Assembly (NCBI GenBank): GCA_009869945.1
Contig: WIXG01000067.1
Location: forward strand, 62,001-126,000
Direction: 5' to 3'
Length of the DNA: 64,000 bases
DNA from: Mesaphorura yosii
Taxonomy: Eukaryota > Arthropoda > Collembola > Poduromorpha > Tullbergiidae
Positions 22,901 to 33,722 of this stretch are shown piece after piece. Within the stretch, counting starts at the first letter, position 1; every line of letters begins with the position of its first letter. The notes beneath the pieces were generated by a model. The model was not told where the DNA came from. It ran no database searches and saw only the letters and a program-made list of their open reading frames with translations. The position numbers were made by a program, and so were the translations under genes.

Positions 22901-25127
22901 CGGTTCCTCCACCTCCACCAGCGGCTCCAAACGCTTTCTTAAGCAGCAGCAATTTAATGGCTTTCTTGACAATGATGGCTTTCTTTAGCTTTAGAGTGCC
23001 CACAATTGAGGTCGCGGGCTCTGGCACTGTGACTAACATTCCTATGAGCACAATTCCCATCCAGATCCACAGCTAGGCACAAAAGGCAATGAGATTTGGT
23101 TCAGTCGCAGAGTCGTTCACCTGGACAAGTGGTCGGGGTGGTCCAAGCGTACTCGAGCACTTACCTTTCGAAGATTCATTGTGGTAGTTTTAAATTAGAG
23201 TTCCGATCCAGGAAGATGAGGCTCAGATCACTGATCACATGAGTGAGTGCACTGTCACTGCCGAGTTCTGATCGCTGACTGTGGCACTGTTGAGAGATGC
23301 ACCGCGTATAAATAAAAATCTATAACTAGTCGTGAAATATTAAACGGCGTGCATATTTATATACTCGGTGTCCTTACGCGTCACGCACAGAGGCAGGCTA
23401 GGAAAGAGAGACAGATGAGAGATACTAATAATCGTAATCAGGAAATTAAGATAAACCCAGGCCAGGTTGCAGAGGCTCTTTTCATTTAAAGATATGTATT
23501 TAAAGACCGACGACGTGGCTGGGATGAGGCAATCTCGTACAAAGTACGCGTACGCATAAGCACGCAGTTCTTGGCATCAGTTTTAGTCTTGAGACCATAA
23601 TCATGAAATATGAACGACCACCGCACAACGGCACAACAACTACAAAACGGCAACAATACGCGAAGAATGCAAAACTAGGACAGGCAGGCAGGCAAGCAGA
23701 CTGACGGAGAGGAAAGCCGAGATTTGATATTATGCGCACTTAACTGTATTATGCAGTATGCACATTTTATTTATAACTCTCAGTTTTCATCCATTTATTA
23801 TTAAGATGATTACGACTCGCGATTCACGATTATGATTGCCAAAACAATATTATACTAATGTACATCAACGACGAGTGCGTTGTCGGCGCGTACAAGTGCC
23901 TGCTCGCTCGCTACCTTACAACATGGCCGGCCCGGTGAACAGATCTCAGGCTCAGACTCACATGTAATTAATAATGCGAATGCGAGTCTTTAAAACTTTG
24001 TTTCATTTACGATGGTAATCTTCGAGTTGCCGCGATTGGTACACTAAAATATGTCATTTTCATCATCTTTCCGCACAATACTGTTATTAGTCGGCATTGT
24101 TGCATTGTGTTGTTGCTGCGAGCCAAATCTCGCCTGTGACTGTAAATACGGTCATTTCCTATCCTGAAAATGAGTCATGACGATCGTGTACGCGTAAACA
24201 CTCTCGCTCGCATGTGTGTTTTGCTAATGCACGACGTGGCTTGGCGTGGCGGCGTATTCGGGCGTATGAACGGACTGATGGACTGACGGACAGGCAGACA
24301 ATGCCGATGACTGATGATGATGATGATGGCGATGATGAGATGAAGGAGTTATGTCAGAATAAATTGATGCAATTAAAAAAGGAGCTCAGCATGCACTGTG
24401 CACTTATGCACTGGTCAGCGCCGCTGCGTTCGCGTTGGTCCGAGAGAAGGAAGAAAGAAAAAGTGTGTGTTTAATGAACTAAAAACCTGTATAAATAGCT
24501 CGCCTAATAATTGGCTCACTTTTGAGCAACAGCCAACGGACGGCTCGAGAAGAAGACCGGTTCAAGTCAAGTATCAGGCAGGCAGGCGCCTTGCGAAAGC
24601 GCCGAGTAGGCGAGTTAATGCCTGATGTTGATGCTAATGCGTTTTCAACAGTACAGCGCCGCACTGCACTGCACTCAATCTAATAATGAAAGATTTCCTT
24701 ACTTTAACTCGCGCTTTACGATTACATAATCCGTCGTAATAATGTCCCTTTTGTTCTTAATACAGCTCGTCGGGATTCAGCGGGGGTCTCTCATCTCGAT
24801 TCCACGAACCCTTCATCCCGTCTACATGCGAAATATGAATTCGAAATCATTGTCAGTCATCAAAGCCTCGTACACTTCCGGTAAGTCCACGCGTAACGCT
24901 TATTTTTAGGATGACCCACATTTCTTCACTCGCACTCTTTGCTGATTTGTGATTTGCTGTTGCTGGCCATCGCAGGTGCGGTTGCCGGGCTGGGGTTAGC
25001 CATGGCCATCTTGGGCCTCTCCGTGGGCCTGCTCTTGGGCTTCGTGCTATGGAATGACTCGACCCGAATCCGCTACTGGAGAAGTTCATGGTCAAACTGT
25101 CCCGCACCGTACGGAATAGAAACATGA
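19966..25127 (+). CDS. LolA-like extracellular glycoprotein, alternative soluble and membrane-anchored C-termini
   Basis: Six common exons: 19966-20358, 20438-20573, 20644-20807, 21478-21742, 21823-21932 and 22079-22288; all phases agree. The last common exon ends in phase 0 at ATG|gtacgt. It can join exon 7A (22478-22657, stop TAA; 485 residues) or 7B (24766-24880) plus 8B (24976-25127; 514 residues). Form B adds a transmembrane helix (GAVAGLGLAMAILGLSVGLL) and a short tail; form A ends in a Cys-containing soluble tail. The N-terminus carries a signal-like hydrophobic segment (residues about 15-38), then Ser/Thr-rich sequence. The body contains WGKRSIRNLQCDIW, TFNPFAKTQGHPDVSECLD and N-glycosylation sequons (NDS, NST). 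The G-x-x-x-I-R-N-x-x-C-D-x-W pattern resembles LolA-like-domain proteins of arthropods and nematodes, whose role is unclear. That family call is tentative; the exon model is better supported. Confidence 0.75.
22707..23179 (-). CDS. Small glycine-rich secreted protein nested in the LolA-like gene
   Basis: Two exons, 23179-23165 (MNLRK|gtaagt, phase 0) and 23072-22707, encode 126 residues. Joining them creates a signal peptide (MNLRKLWIWMGIVLIGMLVT). A Lys/Leu-rich segment (KLKKAIIVKKAIKLLLLKKA) follows, then a Gly-rich run with GGGHGGGGGGYGGSGG, and a polar tail with Tyr, His, Gln and Gly. Small Gly/Tyr/His-rich secreted proteins with a basic hydrophobic prefix are common in arthropod cuticle and in some antimicrobial peptides; I cannot choose between these. 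A minus-strand TATA-like run (tatataaata) lies near 23362-23353. The gene is inside the intron of, and antisense to, the LolA-like gene, with its stop only 50 bp from the stop of exon 7A. Confidence 0.68.
23353..23362 (-). promoter_or_regulatory. Possible TATA box of the nested glycine-rich gene
   Basis: Read on the minus strand this is tatataaata, about 175 bp upstream of the ATG at 23179. A start site about 30 bp downstream would leave a 5' UTR of roughly 150 nt. It is a motif match only. Confidence 0.3.
24313..24338. repeat. GAT trinucleotide microsatellite
   Basis: Imperfect run of GAT units interrupted by GGC, within the large intron before exon 7B. Confidence 0.7.
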
Positions 25128-27184
25128 GAAAATTGGGAACAGCCACGCACACCTGTTGCTCAGCTGGCCCATCGCAATTAGACAGATGAAGTCCGTCGGT
25201 GCCTGGCGTGTGCTACATATTTAATGTATTACGCAATTACACGCGTGCTGCGAGGTACGAGATCGAGATGCGAGTGTTCAGCCAATATTTGCACTGCTGT
25301 ATTAATCTCAGGAGGAGATTATTGACAATGGCTACTTTTTATTACCATTTCTGTCAAGTCATGAGTGCGCTTTGTAGATTAATTGCCGTGAGAAAGTGAA
25401 TGGTGTTTAATTTATCTCCGCGTCTCATCTTCTCATTCTGTACGCACTCCATTGGCAATTCGCAAATGAGCATATCGGAGTAGAGCGACGGACGCTGTCG
25501 CAACTTCTTAATTAGAATACGTGGGCTTGAACATGAGCACGGGTCAGTGGCTAACTAAACACTGTTATTCCATTTTTAACTCGTAGAGACCTAACTGCAT
25601 GCTCTGGGCTCTGTTTAGTTTAACTGCGCCGCTAATATTATTGATATTGTGTCAAGTTGATAAGCAAATCAATCGTTGTTCAATTTCATGCTCGGCCGCA
25701 GACGAAAAAGGCTCAGAGCAATCTCACAGTTCATTTACGGGCGACTTGTGACTTGTGATTTGGCGATTTGCGAAACAATCTCTCGTGTACTACTTATCAC
25801 AATCATGGTTCATGAGTTCCATGGTGGGTCTCAATTCGCTGTGCTTGTAGTTGTAGAATAATTAATCACTGGGCTCAAAGTTGAATAATTGAAAGCTCTC
25901 GGAGATTAAGTTCGATTTCTTCAGAGCGAGGCGCTCGCTCTCTGCTGTTGATAATTAGATGCGTTCGCATATTTTTCTTTTAATAACAGCCAATAGCCAA
26001 TAGCCAATAGCCAATTGTGTACAAATTATCATTACAATAACAATTACGCATGAATGTGGTCAATTGTGCGATTACGAAATCATTGGACAACTCTCGAAAG
26101 AGATGTAACGGAATTCGAGGTAAGCTAGTTAGTTAATTCGTCGAGTCGTGGTACGCAAGCAAATGAGAATAGTTAACGTAAACGGAACCAATTTAGGAGG
26201 CACCGCAACGCAAGCAGAATAGAATGATCAGCGGCCATTCGGATTGGAGTACGATTACGACTGCAATTTGGCAATGCAATTGCGCAAAACAATGGAATCT
26301 GTAATTCACCTCAACTTGTGCATGTTTGTGATTTCGTGAAGAAGAATAAGAATGCCCGTTGACAGTTTCTTTGTTTTTGTCTTGTCTCTGCATCTTTCGC
26401 CTTGCGCATGCCAATTGCCAGCTCTCAACGTGTGAGTGTGTGCGGCAAAACGGATGGATGCATCTTTCCTTAATTTAAATAAAAGGTCAAACGAAAGTAA
26501 ATTGTAATCCGCAAATGATGCTGAAGGATTCTGCCATCGTGCCATCAAACTTCACGGGATTCCATCTGATGTTACCGAGTCAATTTCGACCTTTCGACGG
26601 CAAAGACAATGCAAGGAAAGAGACCTCTTGCAAGGAATAAATAATTAAGCCCACTTCCTTTTCAAGATTGTCAGTTAATAGAAACATCCACTTTATTCTG
26701 GACTCATGTGAAATGTGTTTAATATTGTTGCTTACCTAATGTTATTGTGCATGTAGAAAATACCGTACAAATTTAGCTAACTGTCTAAACAAACTGAGAA
26801 ATAAACAAGAAACCTGTTGCCGAACTAAATCAACGTATTTAATAAGAGTATTCTGAATTAAATAACATTTTACAGGAGTATGTATAAATTGGACTTAAAC
26901 TTAAAAGTCGACTTGGTTTAAGTCTGGAAGTTTGGAGTTGGTCGGATAAACCGGACCCTAATGTCAAATATCTGAAAATTTCAACTAAAATTAGCATAAA
27001 CTTGTCGGTAACATCAAGATTTACACTAAGATGAAGCGGTCGTTTTTCAAATTAATAGTCGACATGAAGAATACTATACAGACTGCAAAAGGCAAGAAAC
27101 AGAAACTGAACCGAACCGCACGTTTAGAACTTCAAGCTACTGACTATAAGAAAGAAATCGAAAGATACATACTGACATCTGAAC
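25128..27184. other. Intergenic between LolA-like gene and SLBP (convergent 3' ends)
   Basis: About 2 kb with no supported coding sequence. It holds the 3' UTR of the LolA-like long form, a CCAATAG tandem repeat at 25990-26015, and A/T-rich sequence. A minus-strand AATAAA at 26697-26692 could serve SLBP. Confidence 0.5.
25990..26015. repeat. Four CCAAT pentamers in a 7-bp tandem repeat
   Basis: CCAATAG is repeated three times with a fourth CCAAT following, starting at 25990, 25997, 26004 and 26011. It is either a minisatellite stub or an array of CCAAT-box motifs; no gene start is adjacent. Confidence 0.7.
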
Positions 27185-28148
27185 CTACACCGTAACTCGA
27201 ATATTATCGTCTTCGCTGTCTTCGTCGTAATAATCGTCGACTTCCTGTGACCATGAAGTTTCTTGTTTCTCAATCTTCATCTGCGGCTTTGACTCGTCTG
27301 ACTCCTGCTTGATTTCAGTCTTGAAATTATGAGGTCCGTCGACTGCGTCTCCATTTCTTTCGCCTTGGAATTCTTGCATTAAATCAGATATTGGAATCTT
27401 TCCGTCTTCCATCTCCTCCGAAGTGAACGATTCGTTCCCTGAGAATTGTCCAGGTTGATCTGGCACTCCATTGCAACTATGATCGTGCCAAATATGGAGA
27501 TTCTTGCGCCATTGCTTGATTAGGCCGTCCCAAGCACGACGACTGTATTTGCGTCTGGCATTTGGGGTTCGAGGATGAAATGACTCTCGAGATTCTCTGC
27601 AATACAGACATGTCATTTAGATTATTCAATGTTGTGTCCCGAAGCAGGGAAAAAACGAAATTCGCACTGAATACTTACCGAGGTACGGCCTTGGAGTAAG
27701 TCTGATATTCAACGGTGTTCTTGCCATAACTAATCTGTTTTTTCCTTCTTGTCAAAACAGCAGTATCAGTTTCGGCCTCAAACTTGGACTGAGGTTTGTC
27801 GCTGCTTCCCGCACCGGATAAAGACGATGCTGAACGCGAACCCTCCTCTGCGCTAGCGCTGCCAGGTTTATGTACGGGAAGTAGTCCACTGAACACATCA
27901 CCAATTCGGCAGAGAACCGCAACTTGAGGTCGTTTTCTTGATCTCGTTCCGGGTTCAGACTTCAGTTTAATGTCCATTTCTTCAGAATGATCCGCCACCT
28001 CCGCGTCGGCAACAGGATCGTAGTCTTCGTCTTCATCAGAGTTCTCCGCCGATTGCATCTTGACTTTTTTAGAGGGGCTTGGTTTGATCTGGTATCCGCT
28101 CCGTCCTTCTTGCGACGAGTTTTCGGAGGCTACCGCCATTGTCGCCAT
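27185..28148 (-). CDS. SLBP: Histone RNA hairpin-binding protein (stem-loop-binding protein)
   Basis: Two exons, 28148-27679 and 27596-27185 (GT-AG), encode 293 residues. The RNA-binding domain spans the junction: RRKKQISYGKNTVEYQTY, KAVPRESRESFHPRTPNARR, then KYSRRAWDGLIKQWRKNLHIW. It matches the SLBP family, which binds the stem-loop at the 3' end of replication-dependent histone mRNAs and controls their processing, export and translation. The N-terminal half is disordered with acidic/Ser stretches (NSDEDEDYDP) and Ser-Pro or Thr-containing sites of the sort phosphorylated through the cell cycle. The C-terminus is acidic (DDYYDEDSEDDN). An oddity is TPNA in place of the family TPNK, whose Thr is phosphorylated in human and fly SLBP; the Thr is kept, the Lys is lost. 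The start ATG at 28148 opens MATMAVASENSS. Confidence 0.93.
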
Positions 28149-30109
28149 CTTGAATTGTGCTTAAGTCCTGTTTTCTTATCACCCGGCAAGAGATCGAATC
28201 GAATGACGCAGGGTTTGTCAATGGAATCACCTTAACCACGTTAATTAATTTAAAAGCGACTGAAATATTACAAGCTGTAGCACAAGTGTGACTAATAACT
28301 TGGTTCTTGGCAGCGAGATCAATGGCAAATGCGGAGCAAAACGGAGCGGACAGATCTGATGTGCCAAGTTTGTAACACCTGAAAAGAAAATTGAGTTCTT
28401 TAGCCCTTTGCTTTCGTTTCAGTCTGTCGTTGTTGATGTTTTTGTTCAGTCAAAAGGAGGCAAAAGCGAGCAACTCAGCGCCAATAACCGGCACAAGGAT
28501 TTCTTTCCTTACACAAATGCTCTCCAGTTATGTTAGTTGCAGGGACTGTGTGAAAAATGAAAAGCATGAGTAAACTGATCAACTTGGAGCCGTGCTTCTA
28601 TAAAAACGCAAATAAACTGGACGCAGTCGCGCAACATTGAAGAGAAACAAAGTAACACTCGGGAATCACTTTCTTTAATGTAGAACGATGCGATACGCAA
28701 GTGTCGCGACAGAAATATTGTAATTAGTAATTGCGAGACTGAAATCGAGGTAAATTACGCTTTGGTATCGGCGGATATAAATGGGAACCAAGCCAAATCA
28801 ATTATTAAAGGACACCTATCTCACTTTGCCTTCGCACGCTGAAACTGCGCTGCGAAAATACCTCTTTTGTTCAGCACCAGCTTCTGCCCAGCAAAAGCGC
28901 AGAACATCAGGCAGGAGGAAATCTAGATACGCAGCTGCCTGATCCGATGAGCTGTGTTTTTGATACCGTATGAACGGAGGCAGTGAGTTGATTGAAAACT
29001 AGAGCAATTAGCATAAGCAGTAGTCGGCACTCACTAAAGTGCTGACTGCCTGAATATGGAGCAAGGTGACGGCTTCATCTTTGAGTCACATCTGATTCGT
29101 ATTTCAAATCAACATTGAACTGAAGGCTGTTCTCGAACCAGAGACGAATTCTCGTGTTTTTGTGTAAAACGCAAGCAGCAAAACATTTTAAGAGTGGTCC
29201 ACGCTTGGGAGAAATCACTCTGATCCACATCGTCTGCTAAATTCGATATGACAAGGCCACGATAATACAAAAGCTGCAAGCATCAATATTTTTGAGAAGC
29301 AGACATTGTCCGAAGGAATTTGGCACTGACGAAGAGTGTAATTTTGTATGAAGAATCAATTTGTAGTAAACAGGAAAGAGGTTGTAATCTGATCACAATT
29401 CGATCTCAACTTTTGTCGGGGCATTTTTGCTAAAACTGTTTTAGCAGAAACGACTTTTTCTTGCATCTCCCTTCGTGATCTCTTGTGAATTTTGTCCAAG
29501 TTCATCTGGTCGCAAACGCCATGACTTAAGTGATTAAATTAATCATGGACATCAGTTTATACGGTGTTTTGCGACTTTCTCATGGGGAGTAGAGTCTGGC
29601 TGCCCTGATTCACCATCACGAACACCATTACGATCGTTTATGTAAACACCTCGATATATGTAAACGAAACCATTTATATCGACTTGCACGTTAGCGTAAT
29701 GCCATGAGGCTTACGTTACTTTCCGAGACCGAATGCTAAATGCTAACATGAGCAGCAACTACGTGTCTCACTTATTTGTCCCCAAACTCTAATTCCACAG
29801 CCCGTGATACTAAACCGAACTTAATACTAAACCTGCTTAACTCCTTTGTTACTTGGCTCGGTTTCCTTCCGTTGCTGAGACCCGGCGTGGTGTCAGTCTC
29901 TCAACTGCTCGGCTTGGTTCAGGAAGTTCAAGTGCAGTCGTCCTGATTCATTCTGCCCTGCCCAGCTCGGTACTTGTTTTCAGTCTCAGTAAACTCAGTC
30001 AGTACAAATACCTTTGAACTCTCGATTGATTTGTCTGTGTTCGGTGCAAGCATTCTGAGAATTTAGGCAGCAATTCCACGAAGAGAACAAAACAATAAAT
30101 TGTAGCAAC
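28149..30109. other. Intergenic: divergent promoters of SLBP and the TGF-beta gene
   Basis: About 2 kb with no supported coding frame. SLBP is transcribed leftward and the TGF-beta gene rightward, so both promoters lie here. CTCAGTC-type repeats occur just upstream of 30110 (29980-30005) but I attach no function to them. Confidence 0.45.
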
Positions 30110-33100
30110 ATGGAAAGAAGCGAGATCGCGAGTCCCTCGGTCCCTTCCCCGGCTTCCCGTTCATCTTTCTTCGATTTAGGTTCGTCCAGTCACGGTTTCA
30201 GAGTCAGATGCCAAAGCAGACGACTACGCCTCAGTCTCACGTTCATCTTGCTGGTCACCGCTTGCGTTTTCGTCACAATCGCGGTCTGCTCGCCACATCA
30301 CAGAATCAGGCATCATCATGGCCTCCATCATCACGATCATATCAGCAACCGGAGCGAGGTTGACCCGACACCGACGACCAAAACCGAGGACCCCACCCCG
30401 AATTCGAACACGTTTTTCAACCGACCTCCAGCTTACCTGACTCTAATGTACGAAGCTTTGGCGTCTCAATCGAAAACCATTCATCGAAAGAAGGCGTCCG
30501 GAGCTGGCGACAACGCACACACCGAGCCTATCGTACGAGCTCTGCTGGCATCACAAATTGCAGGCAAGTTCAGTGGCATGGCCGTGAGAATGGTTTCTAA
30601 GATTAGACGCGGACTTGAATTTATGCAGAGAGACGCCTCACCTGCATCTTAAGTAGTCTAGCCATGCTAACAATTAATTGCATGCGGCTTTGTCTTGGGT
30701 TTCTTCTCAACTCTTGAGGCTCAGTTAACTAATTCTGAAATCCACTTCAACCGCCTCACATGCAGGCGTTGTATGATTCTAATTAAAGCTGTGCCACTAG
30801 TTTCCACCATCGCACTCACGTTTGCATAAGTATAGAATTAATTTCCGTTGATTTATTGCATAATTAATGCATCCGATCAAGGCAGTTGCCAGGAAGGTCA
30901 AGGAGTACGGTGCTGTCGTTATCGCCTGGCCGTGGCTGCGTTGTAACAGCGAACACGAGGCATGTGTCCTAAAACCACGTCAGACTCTTCAGCGCCTTAC
31001 GCCTGAGTATAGCTGACGATACGGGCAAGGAGAGGAAATTAATTTCTGATGCTTAATTAATGTAAGGACAATCAAAGAGGGCGTTTATCAAAGTCGAGGC
31101 GACCTTCGACCGTACATTTGAGTAGACCAAATGTAAGCCCTTAAGTTATGTCGTTTGGCTGAGAATGCACGGTAAATTCAATAGACTATAAATCAGGAAA
31201 AATTGAAACAATGCTGAAAACCAAACGTATTGACTATATTGACGTAGATGTTGAATGGAGTTACAAAAATATTCCAGACATTTTTTCAATTTATGAGTTC
31301 CGAGTTCCGGTGCGCGTGTCTGTCTGCTTGCTTTACAATTTGCGAATTCTAAACTGCCTGTTTGAGATTATCTTTTGTAGCACTGAAAATGTTACGCAAT
31401 GATCAGAGTCCACAGTGCTCACGCGGCCCAACTTGCATAATCTTCAGTACTTAGCGTAAAACTTAATGGGTTCGGAAACTGAGTCAGCATTTCTGACACA
31501 AAGAAAATCGGGCCTCGGGCCCGCTGATAAATGTAGGCACGAGCCATGCATGATAATCATAAAGTAATCGTAATTGGATGATTAATGGATTAATAGCGTC
31601 GCCAGCAGGAAACATGCGAGTAGTATGTACCAAGCAAAGAGACAACGAACCAAATTTTGAGGGTCATTGTCATTTAACACGATGCTGTGTGGTTCAACTT
31701 TCAGATTCAGCATTGGCTACGAAAATCTCGTTCAGTCTTAGCAAAAAGAGCCTTGGCGAATTTAATCGAGCCAACATTATCCTTGCTCTGAAGGATGAGG
31801 TCAACTTGTCGGATGATGGCTCGGTGCTCACGATCGTGGTCAGTATGAAAGATTTTCAGGTATTACACGTCGTAAATGATTGGCGCAACTTGTATTTCTG
31901 AAGAATAAAATTCGTAACGCAGGTGCCACACTCGTTTACAATTCGCGAAGGGTCAAAGTTTTATTCTTTTGATGTCACGAAGCTCTTAAAGAGTAAGATG
32001 GCTGCAAGAGCAGCAGAAACAATGACGAATTCTGAGAAGGAAGAAGCCGAGACTCTCAATCTTGAGTGCACCGTCACGAACTCCGACGCTCAACAGTCGG
32101 GAAGAACTCGACGGTTTTCAGAAATCTTCGACCTTGACGTCGAGGCTCCGTTCATCCTGCTCAGATTTCAGCACATTCACTTGTCTTCTAGCGTCGACGT
32201 GGGCATTATTCAGACGAACCACCAGCAAGAAGGCGTAAAGAACACAGAACACTGGTAAGTTACAGTTGCAAAACAGCAAACTCCGTTTGCCGTTTACTTT
32301 TGCCAAAAGTTGGAAAATTACGGCTGGTAATATCAAGATATGATAGTTTGCGTGTACTGTACTGATTGATGTTTTATACTCGTGTGAAGGGTGATCGGAA
32401 ATCGCCGACGAAAGAGGTCCGCTTCGGAGTCAGCGCCTACGACGGCGGCAGGAATCCCGGAAGTGACCAGCCAATCAGAGCACACGAACGGACAATGCAC
32501 GTGTCCACGTACGAGCCACAACCTGAGGGACACATTTCCATTCTTACCTGCCGACGACGACCAGTCTCCCACGAATCCTTCGTATCTCTCAAAGCTTGAA
32601 CGAGGAAATGGATCAAGACAAGGAAACGACGCAAGACATGACGATGAGTACGAAGTCACCGACTTGAATAGCCTGCCGCCCTTCAACCTCACGTCTCCGA
32701 GCGAATCGAACCAGAACAACTCCAAGTTTGCAAACGGAATCGGCGGTCACAATTCAGTATCGGGCAAGCATCAGACGTTTGGTGTCGCCAAGCTGTCACT
32801 GAATGAGCGACGCCCGCCACCACCCCACCCATCAAAAGTGCCGCCAAGCCCCACAGTCTGCAAGAGGCACGACTGGCTAGTAAGACCAAGCGATATTTCA
32901 CTCGAGAATGTCCTGAGACCGGAGTACTTGGACTTAGGCTTCTGTAGCGGAACGTGCCCGTATCCTCTGCAGAACGACGTCTACAACTACACGCTGCACT
33001 CGTACTTTGTTGACCAGCACAGGTAAGTACAAAAACGGTAAACGGGACCACCTGAATCTTCTAGCGTGGCAGGGTTAATAATGTTAAGATGCACTTGTTG

Positions 33101-33260
33101 CAGGTTCTTCAACAATTTTGCGACTCCGTCCAACCTGCCACACTCGCGATGCATTCCCGTCACATACAAGAAGCTGATGGTACTCACGAAGGAGCGAGAC
33201 GGCGGGTTCGCAGTGATTGTGTATGAAGACGCGTCCGTTGACACCTGCGGCTGCAGATAG
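30110..33260 (+). CDS. Divergent TGF-beta superfamily ligand
   Basis: Exon 1 (from ATG 30110) has a signal/anchor hydrophobic segment (residues about 41-64), a His-rich stretch and RPPAYLTLMYEALA, which matches the prodomain helix motif of BMP-type ligands (PPxxMxxLY). Later exons are about 31705-31859, then 31923-32254, 32390-33022 and 33104-33260, with matching phases. The exon 1 to exon 2 junction is unresolved: exon 2 acceptors are phase 1 but the best exon 1 donor (GCC|gtgaga) is phase 0, so an exon may be missing. A furin site RRRKR at 32403-32417 separates pro and mature parts. The mature part has about 147 residues before the first knot Cys (VCKRHDW), then GFCSGTC, SRCIPV and DTCGCR. 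The usual CC pair is a single Cys, so the interchain Cys is absent. Expected role: secreted signalling ligand; subfamily not assignable. Confidence 0.88.
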
Positions 33261-33722
33261 ACTGTTTAGCGAGCCTTTAAGCTACACGTAGTTTGTAGTA
33301 TGCATCCTGTTTCAGTTTATTTTAATACTTTTGGAATACTTGCTTTAAATTGTGTGAACGTTTAAAGTGATATTGTAGGAGTAGCTTGTTTCTCGTCGCT
33401 TTGAACTCTAGAACTACAGTTTGGAAGTGTAGCAGCTTCGTCTTTAGCATTTAGTGTTTACATCTTGACAAATGTTTTCACAATAGTAATAGTTATAAAC
33501 AGTTTAGTAGACCTTTAATAGAGTTGAGTCATTATTTAAATCATTTTAATGACCAAATCAAAATAGACATTAAACAACATAGCATGTAGTCATTTAACAC
33601 AAAAGTCGAATGAAATTCCACTTTAATAAAAACGTTTTCTTTGTTCATCTTAAACGATGTGCAATACACGTTATTTCAGTTATAGTCTGTGAATCAAAAC
33701 ATAAACATAATTCGATCACAAC
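33261..33722. other. Convergent 3' region of TGF-beta gene and MED14
   Basis: About 460 bp, A/T-rich. Plus-strand AATAAA at 33625-33630 suits the TGF-beta gene. Minus-strand candidates for MED14 are AATAAA at 33321-33316 or ATTAAA at 33550-33545 and 33518-33513. Use of either set makes the two 3' UTRs overlap. Confidence 0.45.
33625..33630 (+). terminator. Probable poly(A) signal of the TGF-beta gene
   Basis: AATAAA, 365 nt after the stop and 92 nt before the last base of the convergent MED14 coding sequence. Confidence 0.45.

Noticed and set aside
27185-28148. Treating the two SLBP exons as separate genes
   Set aside because: The RNA-binding domain is continuous only when they are joined at 27679/27596, which restores the family order.
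31211-31402. 63-residue frame between TGF-beta exons as a possible missing exon
   Set aside because: Sequence shows no prodomain features and is not flanked by phase-compatible splice sites that I could find.
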